64,000 nucleotides of DNA from CAMCXE01 sp046347475. GTDB taxonomy: Bacteria > Pseudomonadota > Gammaproteobacteria > Pseudomonadales > Cellvibrionaceae. The notes beneath the pieces were generated by a model. It did not search any database and was not told the DNA's origin. It saw only the letters and a program-made list of their open reading frames with translations. Both the position numbers and the translations under genes were made by a program. The DNA lies in assembly GCA_046347475.1 (NCBI GenBank), contig JAXMGD010000003.1, positions 248,001 to 312,000 on the forward strand, written 5' to 3'. Numbering within the stretch: the stretch's first letter is position 1; each line of letters begins with the position of its first letter. Positions 9,022 through 17,257 of this stretch are shown here, in pieces.

Positions 9022-11346
9022 ATGCAAAAAACCCTTTTATCCCTGGCGATTTTGGCCCTTGCGCCCCATGCCTTAGCCCAGGTGCAAGGGGTTGTGCTTG
9101 ATGAGCAAGGCCATGCCATAGCCAATGCCAGCGTTGAAGTCGTCGGCACTCAGTTGCGCACCCGCACCAACGATAAAGGTGAATTTAATCTTGAGAAAGC
9201 GCAGGGCAAAGACGTTGAACTGCATATCGAAGCGGATAATTTTGCCCACGGCAGTTTTTATGTCCGCCCAGGCGCGCAAGCAGAACGCTATGTGCTCTAT
9301 ACCAGCGTCATTGAAACCATAAATGTCATTGGCCTGCCCTTGCATTCCTCCAATTTGGAGTCAGCCCATCCGGTCAACATCGTTACCCGCGAGGAATTGC
9401 GCAATCAACAGGCGGCAAGCCTCGGTGAAACCTTAAAAAATGAGGTGGGTATCCACTCCAGTTATTTCGGCAGCAATTCCGCAAGCCCTATTATTCGCGG
9501 CCTCGATGGCCCCCGCGTGTTAATTACCCAAAATGGTTTGGATGCCGGCGATGCTTCTCGGGTAGGGCCTGATCACGCCGTCTCAACGGAAACTTCGTAT
9601 GCGCAACAGGTAGAAGTATTGCGCGGCCCAGCTACTTTGTTTTACGGCAGCGGCGCCATTGGCGGCGTGGTTAATGTGGTGGATGATCGCATCCCTAAAA
9701 ATGCGGATACGGGTGGGGAATGGCGATTGGAGCATCAATCCGTCGCCAATGACACATTAATGTCCGCCTCCGGCAATACGGGCCGAGGCGATGTGGGTGT
9801 GCATTTGGATGGTTTTTGGCGGGATGGGCAGGATTATAAAATTCCCGGCCCCGCCAATAGTCAGCGGCAGGATGAACACACCACTCGTTTAGCCAATACC
9901 TGGGCCGAAGCCGCAGGCGTTAATCTGGGCGGCAGTTATTTGGGTGAAAATGGTTTTATCGGATTGTCCCTAGGGCGCATCGAGCGTCAATACGGCATTC
10001 CCGGCCATGAGCACGGCGAGGCGCCCATAGGTGTCTATGCCGATCAAAAACAAAACCGCCTACAGCTGCAAGGAAAAACAGATTTAGATTCCAATGGCTT
10101 CAGTTCAACTGGCTTTAGCGCGGGTTTTACCGATTATGAACACGCCGAAATCGAAGGCGACACAGTGGGCACAGTCTTTAAAAATAAAACCCAAGAATTG
10201 CGCTGGGAAATTTTTCATCAGGCCATTGCCGATTGGCGCGGTGCGTTGAGTATTCACTACAAAAACAGCGATTTTAAAGCCCTCGGTGAAGAAGCCTTTA
10301 CTCCACCCAGTCAAACACAAACCTTTGCGTTGGGTTTTATGGAAGAGCGTCACCTAGACTCTGTGCTGCTGCAAGTCAGTGGCCGAATAGAGCAGGTGGA
10401 TGTCAGCGCGGATTCTATTCAAGCGGATTTTAACGACCCGGATGCCCCAGAGCAGGTTTTAACCGAGTTTTCCTTCGATCACAGCTTCACGCCCATTAGC
10501 GTTTCAACTGGTGCGGTTTGGGATTTTACCCCCGGTTATAACACGGCCATTTCCGTTACCCACGCGCAACGCGCACCTTCTGCATCTGAGCTGTTTTCAT
10601 TCGGGCCCCATATGGGCAGCGGTTTATATGAAGTGGGTTATTTAATGGCGGTGCAGCGCAATGAACACGGCGAATTTTATTTTGCCAAGAGCCATAAGGA
10701 TATTGCCTTGGAAAACTCTAATAATATCGACCTCTCCTTGCGTAAACATTCCGGCAATCTCGGTTTTGTTTTGAATGCATTTTTTAATCGGGTAGATAAT
10801 TTTTATTATTTAAATAATACAGGGTTTACCAAGCTGATTGAGGAGGGGCATGCCGAGCACGGCGCGCAACTCCTTGATGAAGCAGCCCATGAAGAAGACG
10901 TGCAGTTGCCGGTTTTTATTTATCAGGCCGCCGATGCTGATCTGTGGGGTTATGAAGCCGAGGGGATTTGGCAAGCCAATACAGCGCTTAAATTCGCCTT
11001 TAAAACCGATTCCATCCGCGCCGAGGTTAACGACACCGCCCCGCTGCCCCGTATTCCACCCAAGCGGTACAGCCTTTCGGCCGAATACGAAAAAAATCAA
11101 TGGCGCGGGCAATTTACCGCACAACACTACGCGTCACAAAAGCGCATCGCCCAGTTGGAAACCACAACCGAGGGTTTTACAACGCTGGATATGATCCTGA
11201 GTTATTCCATCCTGCCTAATCTGCAAATAGCGCTCAAGGGCTACAACCTGACCGACGAATACGCCCGGGTACACAGTTCATTTTTAAAAGATAAAGCGCC
11301 TCTGCCGGGGCGCAATATCGCCGTTGGCCTAAGCGGTAATTTCTAA
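9022..11346 (+). CDS. znuD: TonB-dependent outer-membrane receptor, ZnuD-like
   Basis: This 774-residue protein has a signal peptide (MQKTLLSLAILALAPHALA). A carboxypeptidase-regulatory-like domain follows at about 20-95, with ETINVIG as a possible TonB box near 100. The plug is at about 110-225 (PIIRGLDGPRVLITQNG, QQVEVLRGPATLFYGSGAIGG) and the 22-strand barrel ends in the usual C-terminal Phe. Histidine/acid-rich loops, GHEHGE at about 328 and GHAEHG at about 610, resemble the zinc-binding loops of ZnuD receptors. Together with the Zur-box candidate 30 bp upstream this supports zinc uptake across the outer membrane. The gene stands alone. A different metal chelate as substrate remains possible. 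Confidence 0.85.
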   Translation: MQKTLLSLAILALAPHALAQVQGVVLDEQGHAIANASVEVVGTQLRTRTNDKGEFNLEKAQGKDVELHIEADNFAHGSFYVRPGAQAERYVLYTSVIETINVIGLPLHSSNLESAHPVNIVTREELRNQQAASLGETLKNEVGIHSSYFGSNSASPIIRGLDGPRVLITQNGLDAGDASRVGPDHAVSTETSYAQQVEVLRGPATLFYGSGAIGGVVNVVDDRIPKNADTGGEWRLEHQSVANDTLMSASGNTGRGDVGVHLDGFWRDGQDYKIPGPANSQRQDEHTTRLANTWAEAAGVNLGGSYLGENGFIGLSLGRIERQYGIPGHEHGEAPIGVYADQKQNRLQLQGKTDLDSNGFSSTGFSAGFTDYEHAEIEGDTVGTVFKNKTQELRWEIFHQAIADWRGALSIHYKNSDFKALGEEAFTPPSQTQTFALGFMEERHLDSVLLQVSGRIEQVDVSADSIQADFNDPDAPEQVLTEFSFDHSFTPISVSTGAVWDFTPGYNTAISVTHAQRAPSASELFSFGPHMGSGLYEVGYLMAVQRNEHGEFYFAKSHKDIALENSNNIDLSLRKHSGNLGFVLNAFFNRVDNFYYLNNTGFTKLIEEGHAEHGAQLLDEAAHEEDVQLPVFIYQAADADLWGYEAEGIWQANTALKFAFKTDSIRAEVNDTAPLPRIPPKRYSLSAEYEKNQWRGQFTAQHYASQKRIAQLETTTEGFTTLDMILSYSILPNLQIALKGYNLTDEYARVHSSFLKDKAPLPGRNIAVGLSGNF

Positions 11347-11385
11347 TTCGGCATTAGGCAAATGCTTATTCAGTGGTTTTTAAGG

Positions 11386-11500
11386 AGCCTCTGATTAATT
11401 TCAAATTTTGCCTTTTTTCAAAGCCATCGCGGGCATGGAGCCCTAGCCTGCGCTACAGGGAGATACAGGGGTTCTTTTGAAAAACTGCTTTTGTACATCT
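11386..11500. repeat. Divergent family C-like repeat
   Basis: After a cctctgattaatt arm the core reads ttttttcaaagccatcgcgg, then catggagccctagcctgcgc. The same core recurs at 35310-35425. The right arm is only partly complementary to the left. Confidence 0.55.
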
Positions 11501-11642
11501 AGCCCCACACAAGCGGCTTTCTAATGCCCGTCATCACCGCTCACTGGGCCCGGCTAAGAGCAATGCCCAACAGCCACTGCCCCGGCGCAAGGCCAAAAAG
11601 CCGACTACACTCATGGGGCACACACCTTTGCGAGCCTGCGCC

Positions 11643-11972
11643 ATGTTAATTAACCACCGTAAACCCGTTGTAGAAGGCGATTCCCCCCGCGATAGCGTGC
11701 ACAACTATTACGAGCGCTTTGTGTTTGAGCAGCTCCTGCGCGCCAGTGATCGGGCGGCGGTGGATGCCAACTATTTTGCCGATGTCGCCTGTGTGGCCCT
11801 CAACCATTTGCCGCCCCGTTATGTGCGCTTTGACGTGGACATGTCCTTTTTCTTATCGCCCCAAGAAATGGACGAAATGGCCGATAAGGTAGCCCTCGCG
11901 GTAAACCAAGCCCTCGCCTATGTGGACGCCCGCACCGGCGCCCAAAACCAAACGCCGCCAGCAGCCGTATAA
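11643..11972 (+). CDS. ComFB-like late-competence domain protein
   Basis: This protein of about 109 residues starts MLINHRKPVVEGD. It contains NYYERFVFEQLL, a DVACVALNHLPPRYVR motif and VDMSFFLSP, followed by a helical C terminus. This is the pattern of the ComFB family: small cytoplasmic proteins first found in Bacillus competence operons and shown in cyanobacteria to bind cyclic dinucleotides. Its role in Proteobacteria is not established. I chose the second ATG (11643) because homology starts there; an upstream in-frame ATG at 11613 would add ten residues. No cytoplasmic partner gene is adjacent. Confidence 0.7.
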   Translation: MLINHRKPVVEGDSPRDSVHNYYERFVFEQLLRASDRAAVDANYFADVACVALNHLPPRYVRFDVDMSFFLSPQEMDEMADKVALAVNQALAYVDARTGAQNQTPPAAV

Positions 11973-12367
11973 CCACGAAGCCTAAAAAACGCGGTTGGGA
12001 GAGCGTTGATAAACCAACTCTGCCCTAGCGTTTTTTGCCGCCACACGCAACGCTCGAATTATTTTTTCGCCCTGCTGAGCCAAAAAATGCGACTTTTTTG
12101 GCAAAAATAATCATTGGCCTGTTTTCATCACCGCTAATGGCTGCAACTAACAGGCGCTGGCCAGCTCCTATTAACTGCGCGCAGATAACCAAACGCCCCT
12201 GTTTTAGCGCTATTCGCTGAGCAAATGGCGTTTGCCTGTCTGCGCCACCGAGATTATTCAGTATGTATGAATACGTAAAAAAAACCTTAGCACCCTGCAA
12301 AAATATTCGATTTGTTGAGAAAGTTTCACTTGACTAGTATTGCCAAAAAACTTCAGGAGACTTCAGT
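11973..12367. other. Intergenic region, possible terminator, no gene seen
   Basis: Directly after the ComFB-like gene, aaaaaacgc (about 11985) and gcgtttttt (about 12027) can pair around a ttgg/ccaa inner stem, which looks like a terminator. The rest has overlapping short open frames on both strands, none resembling a known protein. Confidence 0.5.
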
Positions 12368-12766
12368 ATGCATATTAATATTCAAAGTGCTTTTATCGCT
12401 CGCTCCCGGCGCTTTAAAGCAATTTTAATGCGTTATTTACGCTGGGTATTTGCCCGCTTGGGTGTGCCGATTGAATGCGTCAATGTGCGCATGCGTGAAT
12501 TAACCCAGGAGCAAAAATTAATAATCAGTTGCCGCGTACATGTGCAGTTAAAAACCGGTAATAGTGTGGTGATTGAGCAACATCATTTGCGCGCCTCAGT
12601 CGCTGTCATTAAAGCCGTGCGCGCGGCCCGCGAAGCCTTGGAAATATTATTTTCTCAGCTCAATCAAGGCCGCAGGCCCCAGTGGCGTCTAGCCTCTGCT
12701 GAGCAGACCCATCAAAAAACCCTGAGGGTAAAAGGCATTACCCACGTTTTGGCTATTAATTATTAA
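12368..12766 (+). CDS. Divergent HPF/RaiA-like ribosome-associated protein
   Basis: This 132-residue protein starts MHINIQSAFI and continues with a helix, VNVRMREL, a strand (LIISCRVHVQLKTG), VVIEQHHLR, then a helix starting AVIKAVRAAREALEI. The beta-alpha-beta-beta-beta-alpha order and the MxINIQ start resemble HPF/YfiA hibernation factors, which bind the small ribosomal subunit in stationary phase. The similarity is distant, the N-terminal helix is unusually rich in Arg, and the residues after about 105 are unassigned. A good ribosome-binding site (caggag) lies 9 bp before the ATG. Two hairpins follow the stop codon. Confidence 0.5.
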   Translation: MHINIQSAFIARSRRFKAILMRYLRWVFARLGVPIECVNVRMRELTQEQKLIISCRVHVQLKTGNSVVIEQHHLRASVAVIKAVRAAREALEILFSQLNQGRRPQWRLASAEQTHQKTLRVKGITHVLAINY

Positions 12767-12830
12767 CCTGGCGGCTTTTAGTGCCGAGTTAATAATAAGC
12801 GTTAAAACCCGGCGTTTTTTGGCGCCGGGT
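12761..12830 (+). terminator. Double hairpin after the HPF-like gene (family B repeat plus second stem)
   Basis: The first stem, tattaacctggc / gccgagttaata (12761-12794), overlaps the stop codon and belongs to a dispersed hairpin family. The second is a perfect 8-bp stem, acccggcg / cgccgggt (12807-12830), around a T-rich loop. Neither is followed by a long T tract on the plus strand, so termination is likely but not certain. Confidence 0.55.
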
Positions 12831-13157
12831 GTTTGAGTGTTTATAAAGCGCCACCCTTAAAAACCCCATTATTTACAGCGCGCTTAATGCGCCTGCCAAA
12901 TTTAACGCCGCCAGACCTAGCAAGGCAGTATTTCAACACGCTGCTAAACCGCACACGCTCCGTAAAAACAGGCCTATGCACACACCTTCGCGGGATTAAT
13001 ATCCATCGTGCTGGGGTTCAATCACTTCTGTAGGGTTTAGGCTAGGGCGCCGTGAAGTTCGTACCGCCTGGCGAAAAACCCCCGCCCTCGGGCTATAAAC
13101 CCATGCCATAATAGGGCCAGCCCCAGCACGGGGATGACGCCCTATTGAGACTTCACA

Positions 13158-15311
13158 ATGCCCATCACTCGCTACACCACAGCTGCCGGGATCGCGGTAA
13201 GCCGCAGCGCAGAAGCCGTCTGTTACGACACCGCCGTCGATCAACTCGCCCAACAACTCGACAGCCAATTAGGCTGCCTCTTGTCCTCCAGTTACGAATA
13301 CCCCAACCGCTACAAGCGCTGGGATATGGGGTTTGTGAACCCCATGCTGAGCGTGACCAGCCGGGCCGACCGAGTCTGGCTGCAGGCCCTTAATGCGCGC
13401 GGTGAACTGGTGCTAGCCTTTTTAGCCGAACAACTCAAACCCTGTGCCTTTATCGCCGAAGCCAGCCAAACGGCCACCCGCCTAGATGTGCGGATAAAAG
13501 CGAGCGATGAGTATTTCACCGAAGAAGAGCGCAGCCGTCAGCCATCCGTATTTAGTGTGCTGCGCCAGTTGCGAGCGTGTTTTTTTAGCAGCGAAGATCA
13601 ACACCTGGGCCTGTACGGCGCCTTGGGTTATGACCTGGCGTTTCAATTTGAAAAAATAGATTTTGTGCTGCCGCGCGAGGCGGATCAGCGCGATATGGTG
13701 TTATTTCTGCCCGATAGTATTTTTATTCGCGACCACGAGCGCCAAGAGGCGTTTGTGTACCACTATGAATTTAATCTTGGCAGCCGCTCCACCGAGGGCT
13801 TAGCGCGCACCGGTCAATCCCTCCCCTATGTGCCCGCACCAGCGGCACCCCGCGACTGCGACCACACACCCGGTGAATACGCCGCCCTGGTCAATACCGC
13901 CAAAGAATATTTCGCGCGCGGTGATTTATTTGAAGTAGTGCCGGGGCAAACCTTCTTTTTGCCCTGTACCGATGCCCCCAGTGCGGTATTTATTCGCCTA
14001 AAACACACCAATCCCTCGCCCTACGGTTTTATTATGAATTTAGGGCAGAGCGAATATTTGGTGGGCGCCTCGCCGGAAATGTTTGTGCGCGTGACAGATC
14101 GTTTAGTGGAAACCTGCCCTATTTCCGGCACCATTCCGCGCGGCAGCGATGCCATTAGCGATGCCGACCAAATTCGCACCCTGCTGAATTCCGACAAAGA
14201 CCACAATGAACTCACCATGTGTACGGATGTGGATCGCAACGATAAATCGCGCATCTGTGTGCCCGGTTCCGTTGAAGTAATTGGCCGTCGGCAAATTGAA
14301 TTGTATTCGCGCCTTATTCACACCGTGGATCACGTGCGCGGCACCTTGCGTGAAGGCTACGATGCCCTGGATGCCTTTTTAAGCCACACCTGGGCGGTCA
14401 CGGTCACCGGCGCGCCTAAATTTGGCGCCATGACTTTTTTAGAGCACCACGAACACAGCGCTCGCCGCTGGTACGGTGGCGCCGTGGGTAAAATCGGTTT
14501 TAACGGCGACATTAATACCGGCCTTACCCTGCGCACGATTCGCATCGCAAACGGTATTGCCGAAGTGCGCGCAGGCGCTACTTTACTGAGTGATTCCATT
14601 CCCGAAGCGGAAGAAGAAGAAACCCGCGTAAAAGCCTCGGCGCTGATTCGCGCCTTAAAAGGCCAGAGTGCAACTAAAGCCGAAGAAACCAACCCAGTGC
14701 AGCAAAAAGGCCTGGGTAAAAAGGTTTTATTGATCGATCACCAAGACAGTTTTGTACACACCCTGGCCGATTATTTCCGCCAAACCGGCGCCAGCGTGAC
14801 GACTCTGCGCTATGGTTTTAATGAAGCGCGTTTAGATGAGCTTAAACCGGACTTGGTTGTGCTCTCCCCAGGCCCCGGCCGCCCCCAGGATTTTGCACTC
14901 AACCAAACCATCGGCCAATTAATTAACCGTAATATTCCTATTTTTGGTGTGTGCCTAGGATTGCAGGGTTTGGTGGAATATTTTGGCGGCACCCTGGGTG
15001 TGTTAGATATTCCACAACACGGCAGGCCGTCTGATATAAGTGTGTTAACACCTAATGAAGGGATTTTTAAAGGCTTGGATTTACACCGCATTCAAGTGGG
15101 GCGTTATCACTCGCTGTATGCTATTGCCGATTTATTGCCAGCGGATTTGCGTGTAACAGCGATCACTGACGACCAGGTGATTATGGCGATTGCCCATAAA
15201 AATCTGCCTATTGCAGCGGTGCAATTTCACCCAGAATCGATTATGACTTTTAAAAATAAGGTGGGGATTATGCTGGTGAATAATGCCTATGATTTAATCG
15301 GCAAGAAATAA
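13158..15311 (+). CDS. trpE(G): Anthranilate synthase, fused TrpE-TrpG
   Basis: This 717-residue single-chain anthranilate synthase converts chorismate and glutamine to anthranilate, the first committed step of tryptophan synthesis. Residues about 1-510 are the TrpE part, with the chorismate-binding motifs VGASPEMFVR, CPISGTIPRG, DRNDKSRI and a GAPK motif. Residues about 521-717 are the TrpG glutaminase, with VLSPGPGRP, GVCLGLQG (nucleophilic Cys) and QFHPESIM (catalytic His and Glu). The fused form is typical of rhizobia, Azospirillum and some gammaproteobacteria. No tryptophan-rich leader peptide was seen upstream. A strong terminator follows. A phenazine-type enzyme is less likely because the TrpE N-terminal region has the tryptophan-synthesis form and no phenazine genes are nearby. 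Confidence 0.92.
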   Translation: MPITRYTTAAGIAVSRSAEAVCYDTAVDQLAQQLDSQLGCLLSSSYEYPNRYKRWDMGFVNPMLSVTSRADRVWLQALNARGELVLAFLAEQLKPCAFIAEASQTATRLDVRIKASDEYFTEEERSRQPSVFSVLRQLRACFFSSEDQHLGLYGALGYDLAFQFEKIDFVLPREADQRDMVLFLPDSIFIRDHERQEAFVYHYEFNLGSRSTEGLARTGQSLPYVPAPAAPRDCDHTPGEYAALVNTAKEYFARGDLFEVVPGQTFFLPCTDAPSAVFIRLKHTNPSPYGFIMNLGQSEYLVGASPEMFVRVTDRLVETCPISGTIPRGSDAISDADQIRTLLNSDKDHNELTMCTDVDRNDKSRICVPGSVEVIGRRQIELYSRLIHTVDHVRGTLREGYDALDAFLSHTWAVTVTGAPKFGAMTFLEHHEHSARRWYGGAVGKIGFNGDINTGLTLRTIRIANGIAEVRAGATLLSDSIPEAEEEETRVKASALIRALKGQSATKAEETNPVQQKGLGKKVLLIDHQDSFVHTLADYFRQTGASVTTLRYGFNEARLDELKPDLVVLSPGPGRPQDFALNQTIGQLINRNIPIFGVCLGLQGLVEYFGGTLGVLDIPQHGRPSDISVLTPNEGIFKGLDLHRIQVGRYHSLYAIADLLPADLRVTAITDDQVIMAIAHKNLPIAAVQFHPESIMTFKNKVGIMLVNNAYDLIGKK

Positions 15312-15336
15312 CTAAGTTAAATAGTATCGCTTGATT

Positions 15337-15366
15337 AAAAGGCCGCTCAACAGAGCGGCTTTTTTA
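15337..15366 (+). terminator. Rho-independent terminator after trpE(G)
   Basis: The stem ggccgctc / gagcggc with a short aaca loop is followed by six T, 30 bp after the stop codon. Confidence 0.9.
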
Positions 15367-15592
15367 TTGGGTATAAATATGCAGTGGAGACTGACCAATT
15401 GTGCAGAGGCATCTTTTGAGGTTCAAAATTTGGACACAAACAATATTTGTTGAACAAGCGTAGTTGATTTTATTTTTTATTTGTGGCGCTGCATTTTAAG
15501 CAGCCATCCCTATTCATTTAAAATTCATAATCCTATGCCTATAGTGCGCAGGCCATGTCAAATGGCGTGATCACTTTTAAATCAATGGGAAT

Positions 15593-16143
15593 ATGATGAT
15601 GAAATCAGTAATTTTTGCGGGTGTTTTGGCTGTCGCTTCGATTGGTGCGCACGCGGGCGATTTTTATGTGCTGGGTGATATCGGCAAAAGCAAACTTGAA
15701 GTCATGGACGATGATGCTACATATAGTAAAACGGATACGATGTTTGATATAGGTGCTGGCTATGGTTTCAACGAAAACTTTGCTGTTGAATTTGCCTACC
15801 GCGATTTAGGTAAGCTTAGTGAATCCGATGAGTTCGCTTCTGCCTCCTTAGAACTTACCTCCCTACAGGTGTCAGCACTGGGTAAATTACCTGTCAATGA
15901 CGCGCTGTATTTTTATGGTCGAATGGGTTTAGCACAGTTATCAGCTGATTATTCCTTGAAAATAAACTCAAGCCCACAAATTAATGATTCCGGTTCCAGA
16001 AAAAAACCAAAGTGCTAGTAGGTTTGGGGCTTGGCTATGATGTTACTTCTGCTGTAAGCCTGCGCGCGGAGTACATTCGCCATACCAAATGGGAAGACGT
16101 GACGTTTTCCTCGCTGAGCCTAGGCGCTACCTATAGCTTCTAA
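15593..16143 (+). pseudogene. OmpA-like outer-membrane beta-barrel gene with a frameshift at an A7 run
   Basis: The first frame (15593-16018) encodes a signal peptide (MMMKSVIFAGVLAVASIGAHAG) and barrel strands such as FDIGAGYGFNENFAVEFAYR, then ends in a junk tail (SRKKPKC). The -1 frame continues in register as KVLVGLGLGYDVTSAV, LRAEYIRHTKWEDV and SLSLGATYSF, then stops at 16143. Those are the last strands and the terminal Phe of the barrel. The switch falls in seven A at 16000-16006. One missing A explains it, as does -1 slippage on A-AAA-AAA. An intact product would be about 184 residues. It could be a recent mutation, a programmed frameshift or a sequencing error. Confidence 0.8.
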
Positions 16144-16261
16144 ACGTTCTGGATAAAACCATATTTGCCCCATAGCGATTTAATAACTAACCATAGGAAA
16201 TGGCGGCACAGCAAGGATGCTTAGTTGTCGATTATTAAGCTGCACTTTGTAAAAAATCGCT

Positions 16262-16732
16262 TTATAACCCCAGCTCACTCAACCCCGCCGCATCTACCGG
16301 CCTTGGCCCCTGTGGCCAGCGCAATTTGCGCTCGTGTTCTGCAATCGGTAAATCATTAATACTGGCGTAGCGCGTGTGCATTAGGCCCTGTTCATCAAAT
16401 TCCCAATTCTCATTGCCGTACGAGCGGAACCATTGGCCGTTGTCATCGTGCCATTCATAAGCAAAGCGTACAGCGATGCGATTTTCGGTAAATGCCCACA
16501 ATTCTTTAATCAAGCGATATTCCAGTTCCTTTTGCCATTTGCGCGTTAAAAATTCCACAATCTGCTCGCGGCCGCTGAAAAATTCATGGCGGTTGCGCCA
16601 CTTGCTATCGGGCGTATAGGCCTGCGCGACTTGTGCTGGGTTGCGGCTATTCCAGGCGTCTTCAGCGGCGCGGACTTTTTGCATGGCGCTTGCTTTGGTA
16701 AATGGCGGCAGGGGTGGGCGTGGGGTGGGCAT
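16262..16732 (-). CDS. DUF1348 protein (SnoaL/NTF2-like fold)
   Basis: This 156-residue protein has the full DUF1348 pattern: RPPLPPFT start, VRAAEDAWNSRNP, QAYTPDSKWRNR, FLTRKWQKELEYRLIKELW, NRIAVRFAYEWHDD, WFRSYGNENWEFDEQGLM and INDLPI, which runs to the end. The family is small single-domain proteins with the NTF2/SnoaL cone fold; their reaction is unknown. The start fits homologues, and an AAGGA site lies about 11 bp upstream. It is separated from the three-gene unit upstream by about 210 bp, so it may have its own promoter. Confidence 0.88.
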   Translation of the reverse strand: MPTPRPPLPPFTKASAMQKVRAAEDAWNSRNPAQVAQAYTPDSKWRNRHEFFSGREQIVEFLTRKWQKELEYRLIKELWAFTENRIAVRFAYEWHDDNGQWFRSYGNENWEFDEQGLMHTRYASINDLPIAEHERKLRWPQGPRPVDAAGLSELGL

Positions 16733-16942
16733 ACTGGTATTAATCCTTCAGACGCGGCAGGAGGTTTAATTAAACTAGCGAACACATGGATTTATTGGGT
16801 TGACCAGGGCCGCACAAGCGGCCCTGCCGCAGTTATTCACCCAACCCTAAACTGGTGGAGTTAATAACCAATTTAAAATTTCACTCTTGGTTTTTTTATC
16901 CATATGCTTAAAGAAACGTTGCTTCGCCCAAGAGCACGGTTT

Positions 16943-17254
16943 TTACCGGCATTTATAGGCTAAAAAGGTTTGGCGGCCATCGGTCACTTCACTCTCTGGC
17001 GCAATGGTGTCGGCCTTTAACACTACGGCTTCATTTTTGGCCATGGTAATTAATTCGTTTTGCACTTTTACTGCATCGCGCTGCATTAGCGCTACTTTGT
17101 TGACTGTCTCCACTGATACGCGGCCGAGTTTTTGGCAGCTTTGCACCTGTGCCGGTTGTAAATAAGCGATGGCCTGGCCGCGCGTGGTGGGGGTTACCCA
17201 GGCGCAGCTGGTTAAAAGCGCGCTGAGCATTAAACAAGAACCTAAAGCTTTCAT
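16943..17254 (-). CDS. Small lipoprotein, DUF4156-like
   Basis: This 103-residue protein has a lipoprotein signal (MKALGSCLMLSALLTSC, lipobox LTSC with Cys at 17). The mature part contains VQSCQKLGRVSVETVN and a final LAYKCR, consistent with a disulfide and the DUF4156/RcsF-like group of envelope lipoproteins. It starts 3 bp after the FHA gene ends, so it is the third gene of a unit with the protease and FHA protein. Function is unknown; envelope sensing is a guess from location. Confidence 0.7.
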   Translation of the reverse strand: MKALGSCLMLSALLTSCAWVTPTTRGQAIAYLQPAQVQSCQKLGRVSVETVNKVALMQRDAVKVQNELITMAKNEAVVLKADTIAPESEVTDGRQTFLAYKCR

Positions 17255-17257
17255 GGG

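Noticed and set aside
12025..12300. Minus-strand 91-residue open frame between the ComFB-like and HPF-like genes
   Set aside because: Overlaps an equally long frame on the other strand, has no recognisable motif, and lies next to a likely terminator.
12833..13033. Plus-strand 66-residue open frame before trpE(G), checked as a leader peptide
   Set aside because: It has no tryptophan cluster or terminator/antiterminator pair, so it is not a trp leader.
13158..15311. Phenazine-type or salicylate synthase instead of anthranilate synthase
   Set aside because: The TrpE core plus the glutaminase domain and the lack of phenazine genes favour tryptophan synthesis.
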